A stretch of DNA of 5,344 nucleotides from DAOVDI01 sp965373045 (lineage in GTDB: Bacteria > Acidobacteriota > Aminicenantia > Aminicenantales > Aminicenantaceae): assembly GCA_965373045.1 (NCBI GenBank), contig CBDVEQ010000181.1, forward strand, positions 1 to 5,344, in the 5' to 3' direction. The notes beneath the pieces are model-generated. The model did not search any database. It was not told where the DNA came from and was given only the letters and a program-made list of their open reading frames with translations. Numbering within the stretch: the first letter of the stretch is position 1; each line of letters starts with the position of its first letter. This document shows, one piece after another, positions 1-5,344 of this stretch. A program made the translations under genes and the position numbers.

Positions 1-341
1 CCAATTCTTTTCTGTTTAAAAAACAGTGGCCTAAAATATTGAGATCCTCTGCCCTGAGTTCGATCAATAATGACAGCAGCGGAACCCTCGGCCAGAATGA
101 TGCGGTGAATTTCCTCAAATCCTTCATGGACAAAATATTCCAGACAAAAAAATCTCTGGCCCTGGGGTATGAATGGACTGCGATCGATTCTGCTGCCAAT
201 ATCCTTGCGCTGGTCTATAAAGGATCGGTTATTCACTTGGCCGGTTTTCCCCAGGAAAAAGGAGGGCGGAAGGAAACTCAGAGAGATACTCCGGAGCAGA
301 GGATACGTGTCATCAGACAGGAAAACATTGTACCCTTCTAA
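1..341 (+). CDS. ARPP-1-like protein, C-terminal fragment (5' end outside window)
   Basis: The reading frame is open from the left edge (first whole codon at 3) to TAA at 339-341, giving 112 residues. The TTG at 39 is an internal codon, not a likely start, because the frame continues upstream without a stop. The visible part has the pattern WPKILRSSAL (from nt 27), then a helix ending in FLKSFMDKIF, then SLALGYEW and a VIHLAGF strand (His codon at 234). From memory this order (W-x-K-L-x-R-S-x-A-L, a helix, a Gly-Leu-Gly-like strand, V-x-H-L-x-x-F) resembles the C-terminal half of the ARPP-1 family domain, a bacterial alpha+beta domain of unknown biochemical role. A charged tail of about 27 residues, rich in Arg, Lys, Glu and Gln, follows. 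No signal peptide or membrane segment is visible in this part. That this is a real gene end is likely; the family name is tentative and no function can be given. Confidence 0.5.
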   Translation, partial: NSFLFKKQWPKILRSSALSSINNDSSGTLGQNDAVNFLKSFMDKIFQTKKSLALGYEWTAIDSAANILALVYKGSVIHLAGFPQEKGGRKETQRDTPEQRIRVIRQENIVPF

Positions 342-376
342 CCCAGACCCGGGCCGGATCCTGAAGCAACTTGATT

Positions 377-382
377 TATAAT
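377..382 (+). promoter_or_regulatory. Possible upstream -10 hexamer (TATAAT)
   Basis: A perfect TATAAT lies in the gap between the ARPP-1-like fragment and the kinase gene. No convincing -35 hexamer sits 16-18 bp upstream and there is no TGn extension, so it is weaker than the element at 442-450. If used, it would give the kinase transcript a leader of about 70 nt. The region is AT-rich, so a chance match is quite possible. Confidence 0.2.
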
Positions 383-441
383 ACTTACTAGACCCAAGAA
401 AGAAAAGCACTTGAATCCTCGAATCCTTTGCATCTGCTTTA

Positions 442-450
442 TGATATAAT
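442..450 (+). promoter_or_regulatory. Extended -10 promoter of the kinase-regulator operon
   Basis: The sequence TGATATAAT matches the extended -10 consensus TGnTATAAT exactly, with the hexamer at 445-450. Such promoters need little or no -35 element, and none is seen at the right spacing (TTGAAT at 411-416 is 28 bp away). The usual start, about 7 nt after the hexamer, falls near 457, three bases before the kinase ATG at 460. The transcript would therefore have almost no 5' leader. The TGA at 442-444 is also the in-frame stop that bars any start further upstream. The element is seen directly; its use is inferred. Confidence 0.6.
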
Positions 451-459
451 CAATTTATA

Positions 460-2370
460 ATGCCAAAAAAACCATTCATCTCTCGCCTGAATCTCTTTTT
501 TGTTTTTGCCGTGGTGATTCCTTGTGTTTTTCTGGCGGTCATGGCCATAAGGTCCATCAACCGAGAGGAAGCTTATATCGAAAAAAGACTTCAAAGCGCT
601 TTACAAGCGGAATTGACTCACGTGGCCAATCTGGTAAACACAGAGTTGGAAAATATCCGGAATGAACTTCAAACTGCCATTCCCACAGATGTGAAACAGG
701 ATCCGCAGCCCGCTCTTTCTGTGTGGGCTGACCGATCTTTATTGGTTAAGGTTCCTTTTCTGCTTTCTCCTGAATATGAGATCCTCTGGCCCAGGTATAA
801 TCCGGGATCCTCGGATGATGAACTGGCCTTTCTGAACTGGAACAGAGATTTTATTACAAACAGAGCTCGGATCCCTGTTTATCAAAATATTGCTGTGGCT
901 TATATGGACCGGATCACAAAACCTGAAAGGTGGAACATTAAATCGGATGAAATCATGGCAACAGATTCGGTACCGGCTTCTCCTGAACTGACAGAAAGTC
1001 GAACGGGCGGAGCTCAACCTGTCAAAAGCCGTTATGATTCTCGGAAGATTCAGACTCAGCAGCGAGCGATCAGTGAATTTGAAAAGGATGAGCAGGTCCG
1101 CAAGGCCCTTTACGGAAAGGCCAGGGAAGAGGGGCAGAAGCCTCTTATCCGGAATGTTCTCCCCAGCGCAGGGGCCTCTCAAAAAAAGTCCCTGGAGCAG
1201 AAAGAATCGATCTATATTTCGGAAGCCAAACGTTTCAGTGAGATCACGGCTGAAGGGGAAACTGGAATCATTCCGCGGTTTATTGAAGAGAAACTGTCTC
1301 TTCTGTTCTGGAAAAAAGGGAGTGTCAACTGGATCGTGGGGTGTGTGGTTGATGAGGAGGTATTCAAAGCGCGGATACTGAGCCTTCTACCGGATATTTA
1401 TTCTTCAGAGCGAGTGTTGACCGTGCTGGATGAGAACGGCCGGCCTCTGATCACTCCCGGAGAAACAGAACAGAGAGATTGGAGGCGGCCTTTTGTTGCC
1501 CGGGAGATCAGCGAAATCCTCCCGCGCTGGGAGGTTGTGGCTTATCTGACGGACCCGGATTTCATCACTTCCAGAGCCAATTCCACAGCCGTTATCATGT
1601 GGGTGTTGATCCTTCTCTTTTTTCTGTCCATTCTGAGCGGGGGGACCTATGTTCTGCGCAAGCTGCGCAGCGAAGTCGTTCTGGCCAGTCAGAAGACCTC
1701 CTTTGTGGCCAATGTGTCACATGAATTAAAAACCCCTCTTACTTCCATACGGATGTTTGCAGAAATGCTGAAAGAAAAACGGCAGTCCGATCCAAAAAAA
1801 CAGCAAAAATACCTGAGTATCATGGTGTCTGAAACAGAGAGGCTGACACGTTTGATCAACAATGTGCTTGATTTTGTGCGGATGGAAAAAAACCAGAAGC
1901 AGTATGATCTGAAGAAACTGGATCTGGCGCTTGTGAGTGAGGACTTGATCGAGAGCCAGCGCGTCCGGCTGGAGTACAATGGTTTTGAGGTGATATTTCA
2001 GAACTATGCCGGGGAGGCGTTTATAAACGGTGATGAAGAGGCGCTGAAACAGGCTGTGCTCAATCTTCTCTCCAATGCGGAGAAATATTCCGGGACGAAA
2101 AAAAAGATCAAAGTGGAGATCAACTGCACGGAAAAGAATGTGTTTATTGATGTCAAAGACAGGGGAATAGGCATCCCTCCCCAGCACGTTAAAAAGATCT
2201 TCAAGGAATTCTTCCGGGTGGACGAAACTCTAACCGCCGGGGCAGGGGGATCCGGACTCGGGTTGACCATCGCACAAAAAATCGTGCATGATCTGGGCGG
2301 AGATATTCAGTACTTTCCGCGGAGCGGCGGCGGAAGTATATTCAGAATGATTTTCCCTATGCAAATATAA
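460..2370 (+). CDS. HAMP-less membrane sensor histidine kinase
   Basis: This 636-residue protein is an autophosphorylating sensor kinase of the inner membrane. TM1 is about residues 12-30 after a short basic N-terminus (MPKKPFISR). An extracytoplasmic region of about 345 residues follows; residues 166-258 are highly charged and the part before TM2 looks like a Cache-type fold (weak call). TM2 is about 378-398. The HisKA H-box is SHELKTP with phospho-acceptor His421. The HATPase_c domain has the N-box NLLSNAEKY (Asn539), G1 DRGIGIP (567-573), F-box IFKEFF (580-585) and G2 GSGLGL (597-602), so all catalytic boxes look intact. Only 22 residues separate TM2 from His421, too few for a HAMP domain. 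The start at 460 is well constrained: an in-frame TGA lies at 442, no ATG, GTG or TTG lies between, and a later start would damage TM1. No Shine-Dalgarno precedes it. It is followed 13 nt later by its probable partner regulator. The ligand is unknown. Confidence 0.95.
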   Translation: MPKKPFISRLNLFFVFAVVIPCVFLAVMAIRSINREEAYIEKRLQSALQAELTHVANLVNTELENIRNELQTAIPTDVKQDPQPALSVWADRSLLVKVPFLLSPEYEILWPRYNPGSSDDELAFLNWNRDFITNRARIPVYQNIAVAYMDRITKPERWNIKSDEIMATDSVPASPELTESRTGGAQPVKSRYDSRKIQTQQRAISEFEKDEQVRKALYGKAREEGQKPLIRNVLPSAGASQKKSLEQKESIYISEAKRFSEITAEGETGIIPRFIEEKLSLLFWKKGSVNWIVGCVVDEEVFKARILSLLPDIYSSERVLTVLDENGRPLITPGETEQRDWRRPFVAREISEILPRWEVVAYLTDPDFITSRANSTAVIMWVLILLFFLSILSGGTYVLRKLRSEVVLASQKTSFVANVSHELKTPLTSIRMFAEMLKEKRQSDPKKQQKYLSIMVSETERLTRLINNVLDFVRMEKNQKQYDLKKLDLALVSEDLIESQRVRLEYNGFEVIFQNYAGEAFINGDEEALKQAVLNLLSNAEKYSGTKKKIKVEINCTEKNVFIDVKDRGIGIPPQHVKKIFKEFFRVDETLTAGAGGSGLGLTIAQKIVHDLGGDIQYFPRSGGGSIFRMIFPMQI

Positions 2371-2383
2371 ATAATTCAGGCAA

Positions 2384-3085
2384 ATGAAGAAAGAAAAGAT
2401 ACTAGTAGTGGAAGATGACCGAGCCATCCTGACCGGACTGGAAGACCTGCTCGGGAGTGAGGGATATGAGGTCTGTACGGCAGTAGACGGAAAGGAAGCC
2501 CTTCGTCTTTATGGGACCGAGAAACCGACTCTGATTCTCCTGGATATCATGATCCCTGAAAAAAGCGGATACGATGTGTGCAAAGAGATCCGGAAAAAAG
2601 ATCCAGTCACTCCCATCTTGATGCTGACTGCCAAGGGACAGGAGGTGGACAAGGTCGTTGGTCTGGAACTGGGCGCGGATGACTATATCGTCAAACCCTT
2701 TGGCGTGAACGAACTCCTTGCGCGTATCCGGGCCCGCCTCCGCAGGCCGGCCGCAAAACCCGGAAAAAAAGATCTCACCCCCCTTGCTTTCGGCAATGTC
2801 CGGATCGATCCGAAAACCTATAAAGGCAGGAAAGGAAAGCGTGAATTCACTGTTTCCACAAGAGAGATCGCTCTTCTCAGGTATCTGTTCCGGCATGACG
2901 GTGAGGTGGTGGAGAGATTTACGCTTCTGGATGAGATCTGGGGAGTCCGCTACGAGGGAACCACCCGGACTCTAGACCAGCATATCGCCAAACTCCGGCA
3001 GAAGATCGAAGACGATCCCTCCAGCCCTGTACACATCCAAACCGTTCACGGTGTGGGATATCGTTTTGTCAGCAAAAAACCATAA
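2384..3085 (+). CDS. OmpR/PhoB-family response regulator
   Basis: This 233-residue cytoplasmic transcription factor should be phosphorylated by the adjacent kinase. The receiver domain (about 4-120) has the acidic pair Asp11/Asp12, phospho-acceptor Asp54 in LLDIMIPEKSG, Thr82 in MLTAKG, and Lys104 in DDYIVKPF, so the phosphorylation site is complete. A short basic linker rich in Pro and Lys (about 121-131) leads to a Trans_reg_C winged helix (about 135-230) with STREIALLRYLF, the recognition-helix segment TRTLDQHIAKLRQKIEDDP (194-212) and the C-terminal hairpin VHGVGYRF (221-228). Length is typical of the family. ATG 2384 lies 13 nt after the kinase stop. Only a weak AGG at 2378-2380, 3 nt from the ATG, could act as a ribosome site, so translation may be coupled to the kinase. 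An in-frame TAA at 2372 excludes an earlier start. The target genes, and whether it activates or represses, cannot be read from the sequence. I do not assign phoB, ompR or another symbol. Confidence 0.95.
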   Translation: MKKEKILVVEDDRAILTGLEDLLGSEGYEVCTAVDGKEALRLYGTEKPTLILLDIMIPEKSGYDVCKEIRKKDPVTPILMLTAKGQEVDKVVGLELGADDYIVKPFGVNELLARIRARLRRPAAKPGKKDLTPLAFGNVRIDPKTYKGRKGKREFTVSTREIALLRYLFRHDGEVVERFTLLDEIWGVRYEGTTRTLDQHIAKLRQKIEDDPSSPVHIQTVHGVGYRFVSKKP

Positions 3086-3100
3086 AAACCGCATTGTGCG

Positions 3101-3115
3101 TTCCGTTATCCGGAA
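3101..3115 (+). other. Small inverted repeat after the regulator gene
   Basis: TTCCG (3101-3105) and CGGAA (3111-3115) can pair around a five-base loop, starting 15 nt after the regulator stop. It is followed by AAGAAA and has no T-run on the + strand, so it does not look like an intrinsic terminator. It could be a weak 3'-end stabilising structure or chance. Confidence 0.25.
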
Positions 3116-3145
3116 AAGAAATCCGATTTTCAGGTCGTAAAAAAC

Positions 3146-3184
3146 AGTTGAATTTCCTTGGGATAATCGAATATAGTTGAATTT
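3146..3184 (+). repeat. 10-bp direct repeat AGTTGAATTT, two copies
   Basis: Identical copies of AGTTGAATTT lie at 3146-3155 and 3175-3184, 29 bp apart start to start, in the non-coding gap before the peptidase gene. The first overlaps the candidate -35 and the second the end of the candidate -10. The spacing is about 2.8 helical turns and does not fit the roughly 11-bp spacing usual for tandem OmpR-family half-sites, so a regulator-binding role is only a guess. Confidence 0.4.
3148..3177 (+). promoter_or_regulatory. Candidate sigma70-type promoter of the peptidase gene
   Basis: TTGAAT (3148-3153, 4 of 6 matches to TTGACA) is separated by 18 bp from TATAGT (3172-3177, 5 of 6 matches to TATAAT). 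The predicted start is near 3184, giving a leader of about 60 nt that contains the hairpin at 3192-3225 and the Shine-Dalgarno site. The 160-nt gap after the regulator and the strong independent ribosome site support a separate transcription unit. Readthrough from the kinase-regulator operon is also possible because no terminator is evident between them. Confidence 0.4.
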
Positions 3185-3191
3185 TAAAATT

Positions 3192-3225
3192 TCTGCGGAC
3201 ATTTCATATGTGTGAAAACCGCAGA
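3192..3225 (+). promoter_or_regulatory. Imperfect inverted repeat in the peptidase leader
   Basis: TCTGCGG (3192-3198) pairs with CCGCAGA (3219-3225), and inside it TTTCA (3202-3206) pairs with TGAAA (3213-3217) around the loop TATGTG, with a small ACA/A internal bulge. There is no following T-run, so it is not a terminator. It ends 8 nt before the GGAGG ribosome site. It could be an mRNA leader hairpin affecting stability or translation. The inner dyad TTTCA-N6-TGAAA could instead be a DNA operator just downstream of the predicted transcription start. The pairing is visible; any function is inferred. Confidence 0.45.
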
Positions 3226-3233
3226 TCACCAAT

Positions 3234-3238
3234 GGAGG
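3234..3238 (+). promoter_or_regulatory. Strong Shine-Dalgarno site of the peptidase gene
   Basis: GGAGG lies 7 nt before the ATG at 3246, close to ideal spacing. It fixes the start of the peptidase, which then begins directly with a lipoprotein signal peptide. It contrasts with the kinase start, which has no such site, and the regulator start, which has only a weak one. Confidence 0.85.
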
Positions 3239-3245
3239 TTACGGA

Positions 3246-5344
3246 ATGAAAAAGATAGTACTCATGATCATGATTGCCGGGCTGGTTGCCGGCGCCTGCT
3301 CGAAAAAGGAAGTTGAGAAGCGTGCTGCAAATCCTCTCTTGAGCGCTTTTAACACACCCTTTGAAACCACGCCGTTTGAAAGGATCGATGTCGAACATTA
3401 TATGCCGGCTTTTAAAGAGGGGATGAAAAAGGAGATGGCACAGATTGATGCCATTGTCAGCAACCCGGAGGAAGCGAATTTTTCCAACACCATCGAAGCT
3501 CTTGACAGCGCTGGTGAACTGCTGACCAAGGTGAGCAGTGTGTTCTACAACCTGAACTCCGCTCACACGAATGAGGAACTGCAGAGCATCGCCAAAGAAG
3601 TAGCGCCGCTTCTTTCCAAGCATGGTGATGACATTGCCCTTAATGAGAAATTATTTGCAAGGATTAAGTCAGTGTATGAAAAGAAGGAAAACCTTGAACT
3701 GACGGCTGAACAGAATATGCTCCTCGATAAAGCATATAAAGCTTTTATTCGGGGCGGGGCTAATCTGAATGAAGAGCAGAAATCTAAGATGAGGGAGATC
3801 AACAAGGAATTGTCGCTTCTTTCCTTGAGGTTCGGAGAGAATGTCCTTAAGGAGACCAATGCCTTTGAGATGGTCCTGGAAAGCGAGGACGATCTTGCCG
3901 GACTGCCTGAAGCCGTGGCTTTGGGAGCCGCTGAAGCTGCCAAGGATCGGGGATATGAAGGGAAGTGGGTATTCACTATTCAGAAACCCAGCATGATCCC
4001 TTTTCTCCAGTATTCCGAAAAACGCGATCTGCGGGAAAAGATCTTCAAGGCCTATGTCAACCGCGGCAGCAATGACAATGAATTTGACAACAAGAAAACC
4101 GCGTCCCGCATGGCAGCACTTCGCGTGGAAAAGGCCGATCTCCTGGGTTATAAGACCCATGCCCATTTTGTGCTCGAGCCGAACATGGCCAAAGTCCCTG
4201 AGAATGTTTATAAGCTTCTGGATCAACTCTGGGAGCCTGCCTTGAAGATGGCTAAAAAGGAGGCAAAAGAACTTCAGGCCATGGCCGAACAGGAGGGAAA
4301 TGACTTCAAACTTCAGGCCTGGGACTGGTGGTATTATTCGGAGAAAGTCAAAAAAGCCAAATACGACCTGGATGATGAGGCCCTGAGGCCTTATTTCAAG
4401 CTCGAGAACGTGATTAACGGCGTATTCAATGTTGCCAATAAACTCTGGGGGATTCAGTTTGTTGAACGTACGGATATTTCAACATTCCATGAAGACATCA
4501 AGGTGTTCGAGGTCCAGGAGGAGGATGGCTCCCATATCGGGATCCTGTATACGGATTACTTCCCGAGGGCCAGTAAAAGAGGTGGTGCCTGGATGAATTC
4601 CTTCCGGAAACAGTCTAAAAAAGGTGGCAAAAATATTACTCCAGTGATCATCAATGTGGGTAATTTTTCTAAACCCACGGGTGACAAACCAGCGTTGATC
4701 AGCTTTGAGGAAGCCCTGACATTGTTCCACGAATTTGGCCATGCTCTGCATGGACTGCTCTCTGACTGCACATATGAAACACTTTCCGGGACATCGGTTC
4801 CCAGGGACTTTGTGGAACTGCCCTCTCAGCTTATGGAAAACTGGGCCGCTCACCCAGATGTTCTTAAGATGTATGCAAGGCACTATGAGACCGGAGAGCC
4901 CATTCCGCAGGAGCTTCTTGACAAGATGGAAAAGGCAAAATATTTCAACCAGGGATTCGCTGCGGTGGAATATCTGTCCGCGTGTTATCTGGATATGGAC
5001 TGGCACTCACTGACCGGTGCTGAAGAACTGGACTGCATGGATTTTGAAAACAAATCTATGGGCAGGATCGGTTTGATCCCAGAGATCGTAGTCCGCTATA
5101 GAAGCCCTTATTTCCGGCACATCTTTGCCGGCGGTTATTCATCGGGATATTACAGCTATATCTGGGCGGAAGTCCTGGATGCCGATGCCTTTGAAGCCTT
5201 CAAAGAAAAAGGACTGTTTGATCAGGAAATGGCCCGGGCCTTGAGAAAACACATCTATTCGGCCGGTGGTACGGATGATCCCATGGAATTGTACAAGCTT
5301 TTCCGTGGAGCCGAGCCCAAGGTTGAGCCTCTTCTCAAAAGAAA
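3246..5344 (+). CDS. dcp: M3-family peptidyl-dipeptidase Dcp, lipoprotein form (3' end outside window)
   Basis: The visible 699 residues form a zinc exopeptidase that should remove dipeptides from the C-terminus of oligopeptides. The N-terminus MKKIVLMIMIAGLVAGACSKKE is a lipoprotein signal: basic start, hydrophobic core, lipobox AGA-Cys18, then Ser19, which suggests outer-membrane anchoring. The M3 N-terminal region opens with NTPFETTPFERIDVEHYMPAF. The catalytic core has HEFGH (495-499), with zinc ligands His495 and His499 and general base Glu496, and the third ligand Glu524 in RDFVELPSQ, 25 residues after His499 as in M3 enzymes. His625, Tyr631 and Tyr638 in HIFAGGYSSGYYSY fit the substrate and transition-state residues. 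YETLSGTSVPRDFVE favours Dcp over oligopeptidase A, though parts of the C-terminus (HIFAGGY, YSYIWAEVL) are also like OpdA. The last visible residues, KVEPLLKR, match the usual C-terminal end of the family, so probably only a few codons are missing. It has its own candidate promoter and strong ribosome site. The family call is secure; the exact specificity is less so. Confidence 0.93.
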   Translation, partial: MKKIVLMIMIAGLVAGACSKKEVEKRAANPLLSAFNTPFETTPFERIDVEHYMPAFKEGMKKEMAQIDAIVSNPEEANFSNTIEALDSAGELLTKVSSVFYNLNSAHTNEELQSIAKEVAPLLSKHGDDIALNEKLFARIKSVYEKKENLELTAEQNMLLDKAYKAFIRGGANLNEEQKSKMREINKELSLLSLRFGENVLKETNAFEMVLESEDDLAGLPEAVALGAAEAAKDRGYEGKWVFTIQKPSMIPFLQYSEKRDLREKIFKAYVNRGSNDNEFDNKKTASRMAALRVEKADLLGYKTHAHFVLEPNMAKVPENVYKLLDQLWEPALKMAKKEAKELQAMAEQEGNDFKLQAWDWWYYSEKVKKAKYDLDDEALRPYFKLENVINGVFNVANKLWGIQFVERTDISTFHEDIKVFEVQEEDGSHIGILYTDYFPRASKRGGAWMNSFRKQSKKGGKNITPVIINVGNFSKPTGDKPALISFEEALTLFHEFGHALHGLLSDCTYETLSGTSVPRDFVELPSQLMENWAAHPDVLKMYARHYETGEPIPQELLDKMEKAKYFNQGFAAVEYLSACYLDMDWHSLTGAEELDCMDFENKSMGRIGLIPEIVVRYRSPYFRHIFAGGYSSGYYSYIWAEVLDADAFEAFKEKGLFDQEMARALRKHIYSAGGTDDPMELYKLFRGAEPKVEPLLKR

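Noticed and set aside
169..381. Alternative-frame reading frame of 70 codons overlapping the ARPP-1-like tail
   Set aside because: The frame ending at 341 carries the family-like pattern. This one has none and has no ribosome site, so I treat it as a shadow.
413..427. Tandem GAATCCT repeat (413-419 and 421-427)
   Set aside because: Seven bases repeated once with an 8-bp period is close to chance in this gap and does not match a known regulator spacing.
411..450. TTGAAT (411-416) as the -35 of the kinase promoter
   Set aside because: The spacer to TATAAT at 445 would be 28 bp, far outside the 16-19 bp range. The extended -10 explains the promoter without it.
1034..1381. Plus-strand alternative-frame reading frame of 115 codons inside the kinase sensor region
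   Set aside because: It overlaps the continuous kinase frame and gives an Arg/Ser-rich translation typical of out-of-frame reading. No sign of a frameshift in the kinase was seen.
1726..2187. Long minus-strand reading frame of 153 codons opposite the kinase
   Set aside because: It lies wholly opposite the conserved HisKA/HATPase region. Its translation looks low in complexity, rich in Phe, Leu and His, with no recognisable motif. It is a shadow of the real gene.
3086..3145. Intrinsic terminator after the response regulator gene
   Set aside because: The only clear hairpin (3101-3115) is short and followed by purines, not a T-run. The nearby CGCA-TTG-TGCG (3090-3100) is also too weak, so no terminator is annotated.
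3669..4226. Minus-strand reading frame of 185 codons opposite the peptidase
   Set aside because: It is fully antisense to a well-conserved M3 peptidase, with no motif, and is explained by the codon bias of the real gene.
4479..5006. Minus-strand reading frame of 175 codons opposite the peptidase active site
   Set aside because: The opposite strand encodes the HEFGH core and conserved residues in an unbroken frame. The antisense translation has no family features.

Overview
The window carries four genes, all on the + strand: the tail of an uncharacterised gene, a complete sensor histidine kinase, a complete OmpR/PhoB-type response regulator, and a nearly complete M3-family dipeptidyl carboxypeptidase that runs off the right edge. 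Base composition is near half GC. A lipoprotein signal peptide on the peptidase, with Ser after the acylated Cys, points to a didermic (Gram-negative) bacterium. The kinase, which has a large extracytoplasmic domain and no HAMP domain, and the lipoprotein form of the peptidase resemble proteins I associate with poorly cultured, often metagenome-derived phyla (Acidobacteriota/Aminicenantes-like, Calditrichota-like) and Bacteroidota. This is an impression and does not assign a taxon.

Layout. Positions 1-341 are the C-terminal end of a protein that looks like the ARPP-1 family. Positions 342-459 are an AT-rich gap ending in a textbook extended -10 element placed so close to the kinase start that its mRNA should be leaderless or nearly so. 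The kinase (460-2370) and regulator (2384-3085) are 13 nt apart and almost certainly form a two-component operon, with the kinase first. Positions 3086-3245 hold a candidate sigma70-type promoter, a 10-bp direct repeat, an imperfect hairpin and a strong Shine-Dalgarno site, and so look like the peptidase gene's own control region. The peptidase starts at 3246 and appears to lack only its last few codons.

How they may work together. The kinase should sense something outside the cytoplasmic membrane and phosphorylate Asp54 of the regulator, a winged-helix transcription factor. The peptidase should be an outer-membrane-anchored zinc exopeptidase that removes C-terminal dipeptides from oligopeptides. 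Control of the peptidase by the two-component pair is possible because they are adjacent and TTGAAT-containing motifs lie upstream of both transcription units, but the evidence is weak. I found no mobile element, CRISPR array, rRNA or tRNA, and no clear novel multi-gene system. The most interesting points are the leaderless-type kinase start, the HAMP-less kinase architecture and the structured leader of the peptidase gene.
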